This document shows, one piece after another, positions 63,220-64,000 of a DNA stretch of 64,000 bases. Both the position numbers and the translations under genes were made by a program. The number at the start of each line of letters is the position of its first letter. Position 1 is the stretch's first letter. Where the stretch lies: the NCBI GenBank assembly GCA_044425705.1, contig JAWXVD010000004.1, positions 15,396 to 79,395 on the forward strand. Reading direction: 5' to 3'. The notes beneath the pieces are model-generated. The model saw only the letters and a program-made list of their open reading frames with translations, made no database searches and was not told the origin of the DNA. Source of the DNA: JAWXVD01 sp044425705 (GTDB lineage: Bacteria > Bacillota > Clostridia > Lachnospirales > Lachnospiraceae).

Positions 63220-63384
63220 CTATTCTTCTATCCCCTCCGCCGTCTCCAACATTGACTCAATAAAAATCCCATACCCCCTAGTCGGATCATTCACAAAAAC
63301 ATGTGTCACCGCTCCGATAAGCTTCCCATTTTGCAAAATTGGTGCCCCAGACACGCTTGTGTCAAGTAAAGGACAACACTTTTT
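63220..63384 (-). pseudogene. spoIVB 3'-end remnant, copy 2
   Basis: Reads [49 protein letters not shown] and stop: the SpoIVB C-terminus. The open frame extends to 63444 but the added N-terminal residues ([20 protein letters not shown]) are not SpoIVB. DNA identity to copy 1 is only about 80% over the gene part but nearly complete across the edge GACACAAGCGTGTC-type sequence and the 23 bases beyond it. Confidence 0.8.
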
Positions 63385-63468
63385 GATAATATTCTCTATT
63401 TTAGGATATTTTATGCCGAACTTCCTCGAGATTAGGAGTGACATTTCAGATATAAAGATATAACAATT

Positions 63469-63948
63469 TTATAATTCTCGAATTAATCTATTCTTGATAT
63501 TGGTAATACATTGTTCAAATTTATTAGGTGTTCTATTTTCTGTCAATAAAATTCTCGAAAGTTTTTTTCGTATGATTTCTATATCTTTCTTTCGCTGCAA
63601 TACCAAATGATGACCATTAGATGTGTATGGACCTTCTACATATTTTTCTGTAATTGGAAAGCAACTACTGATTCTATATAATGCTGGTCTATTAGTATGT
63701 CCAATATAATAATATGACCATCTAATATCTCGCTCATTAAGCAAACACCATTTTTCTATTTTTTCAATTTGATCTGTGCTTCTATGTGATAAATCACTCG
63801 TAGGAATAGCCCAGTAAAGACCTTTTATGTATCTATCTTCAACACAACAGAAAATAGGACGTTCCTTGGCATCTTTATAAATACCTCCTACTTCACGTAT
63901 AAGTTCTATGTATTCTTGCTTCACTTTATAAAAACCATTTTCTAACAT
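63469..63948 (-). CDS. Probable type III toxin (ToxN/TenpN/CptN-like)
   Basis: 159-aa protein. LENGFYKVKQEYIELIREVG, RPIFCCVEDRYIKGLYWAIP and ALYRISSCFPITEKYV resemble the N-terminal beta-barrel RNase fold of ToxN-superfamily toxins, in which a short Lys/Ser/Thr set cuts RNA. Start 63948 follows AGGAGG; a longer frame to 63996 overlaps a terminator. The hairpin immediately before the gene matches the position of the attenuator in type III toxin-antitoxin operons. Antitoxin repeats would lie beyond the window edge. Confidence 0.6.
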   Translation of the reverse strand: MLENGFYKVKQEYIELIREVGGIYKDAKERPIFCCVEDRYIKGLYWAIPTSDLSHRSTDQIEKIEKWCLLNERDIRWSYYYIGHTNRPALYRISSCFPITEKYVEGPYTSNGHHLVLQRKKDIEIIRKKLSRILLTENRTPNKFEQCITNIKNRLIREL

Positions 63949-63966
63949 AAGTTCCTCCTTATGAAA

Positions 63967-63993
63967 GAAAAAACTCCTAAAAAGGAGTTTCTT
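63967..63993 (-). terminator. Terminator before the toxin gene
   Basis: On the - strand GAAACTCCT pairs with AGGAGTTTTTTC around TTTT, then T-rich. It lies 18 bp upstream of the toxin start, where an attenuator would be expected. Confidence 0.7.
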
Positions 63994-64000
63994 CAAACTG

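Noticed and set aside
63220..63444. A complete small SpoIVB-like gene
   Set aside because: Only the last 50 or so codons match SpoIVB; the catalytic core upstream is absent and the same cut point recurs in the copy at 60890.

Overview
The window comes from an AT-rich, anaerobic, spore-forming member of the Clostridia, most likely Lachnospiraceae. The evidence is low GC, anaerobic ribonucleotide reductase NrdDG, a monomeric [FeFe] hydrogenase, a glycyl-radical diol dehydratase in a microcompartment locus, spore-coat cotJ genes and pieces of spoIVB. No rRNA, tRNA or CRISPR array was seen.

Layout. (1) 0.2-4.6 kb: a cupin/XRE regulator and a complete potABCD polyamine importer. (2) 4.9-16.8 kb: mostly housekeeping and accessory genes, namely a Cys-rich small secreted-type protein, DUF5662, a GlgX-like GH13 protein that has lost its catalytic residues, DUF1292, a UvrD-type helicase overlapping gltX, the hydrogenase, and a Gfo/Idh-ThuA pair with a divergent AraC regulator. 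(3) 16.8-21.4 kb: cotJA-cotJB-cotJC, with cotJC split. Its first 34 codons lie on the + strand. Its last 167 codons lie 4 kb away on the - strand. Both pieces end in the same 19-bp sequence in inverted orientation. The 4,036 bp between holds a large serine recombinase, an ATPase plus nuclease-like pair and a 57-aa ORF. Inverting this segment would restore a 201-aa CotJC in frame. (4) 21.4-35.7 kb: DegV, dUTPase, nrdG-nrdD, rnhA, a membrane MutS-like ATPase, a purine permease and amidohydrolase, TelA and XpaC-like proteins. (5) 34.3-53 kb: a deoxy-sugar degradation island. A rhamnulokinase-like kinase, L-fucose isomerase and an AraC regulator adjoin a GRM5-type fucose/rhamnose bacterial microcompartment. 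That locus has seven shell proteins, PduS, PduL, PduP, a Zn alcohol dehydrogenase, a class II aldolase, a B12-independent propanediol dehydratase with its activase, a HbpS/GlcG-like protein, a EutP-like GTPase and a DeoR regulator. Fuculose/rhamnulose-1-P would be cleaved to DHAP and lactaldehyde. Lactaldehyde is reduced to 1,2-propanediol, dehydrated to propionaldehyde inside the shell, and converted to propionyl-CoA/propionyl-P and propanol. (6) 53.3-59.6 kb: a CoA-disulfide reductase-rhodanese, then a + strand signalling group (ImmA/IrrE protease, class III cyclase-like protein, GGDEF protein, membrane-anchored solute-binding protein). (7) 59.7-64 kb: a decayed mobile region with a truncated RhuM gene joined to an SLH remnant, two diverged copies of the 3' end of spoIVB, a Schlafen AlbA_2 protein, a serine-recombinase remnant, and a probable type III toxin at the right edge.

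The strongest unusual signal is the apparently invertible cotJC switch. A second sporulation gene, spoIVB, also appears to have been a serine-recombinase target in the same window. Short palindromic repeats of at least five families are scattered through intergenic gaps across the whole region.
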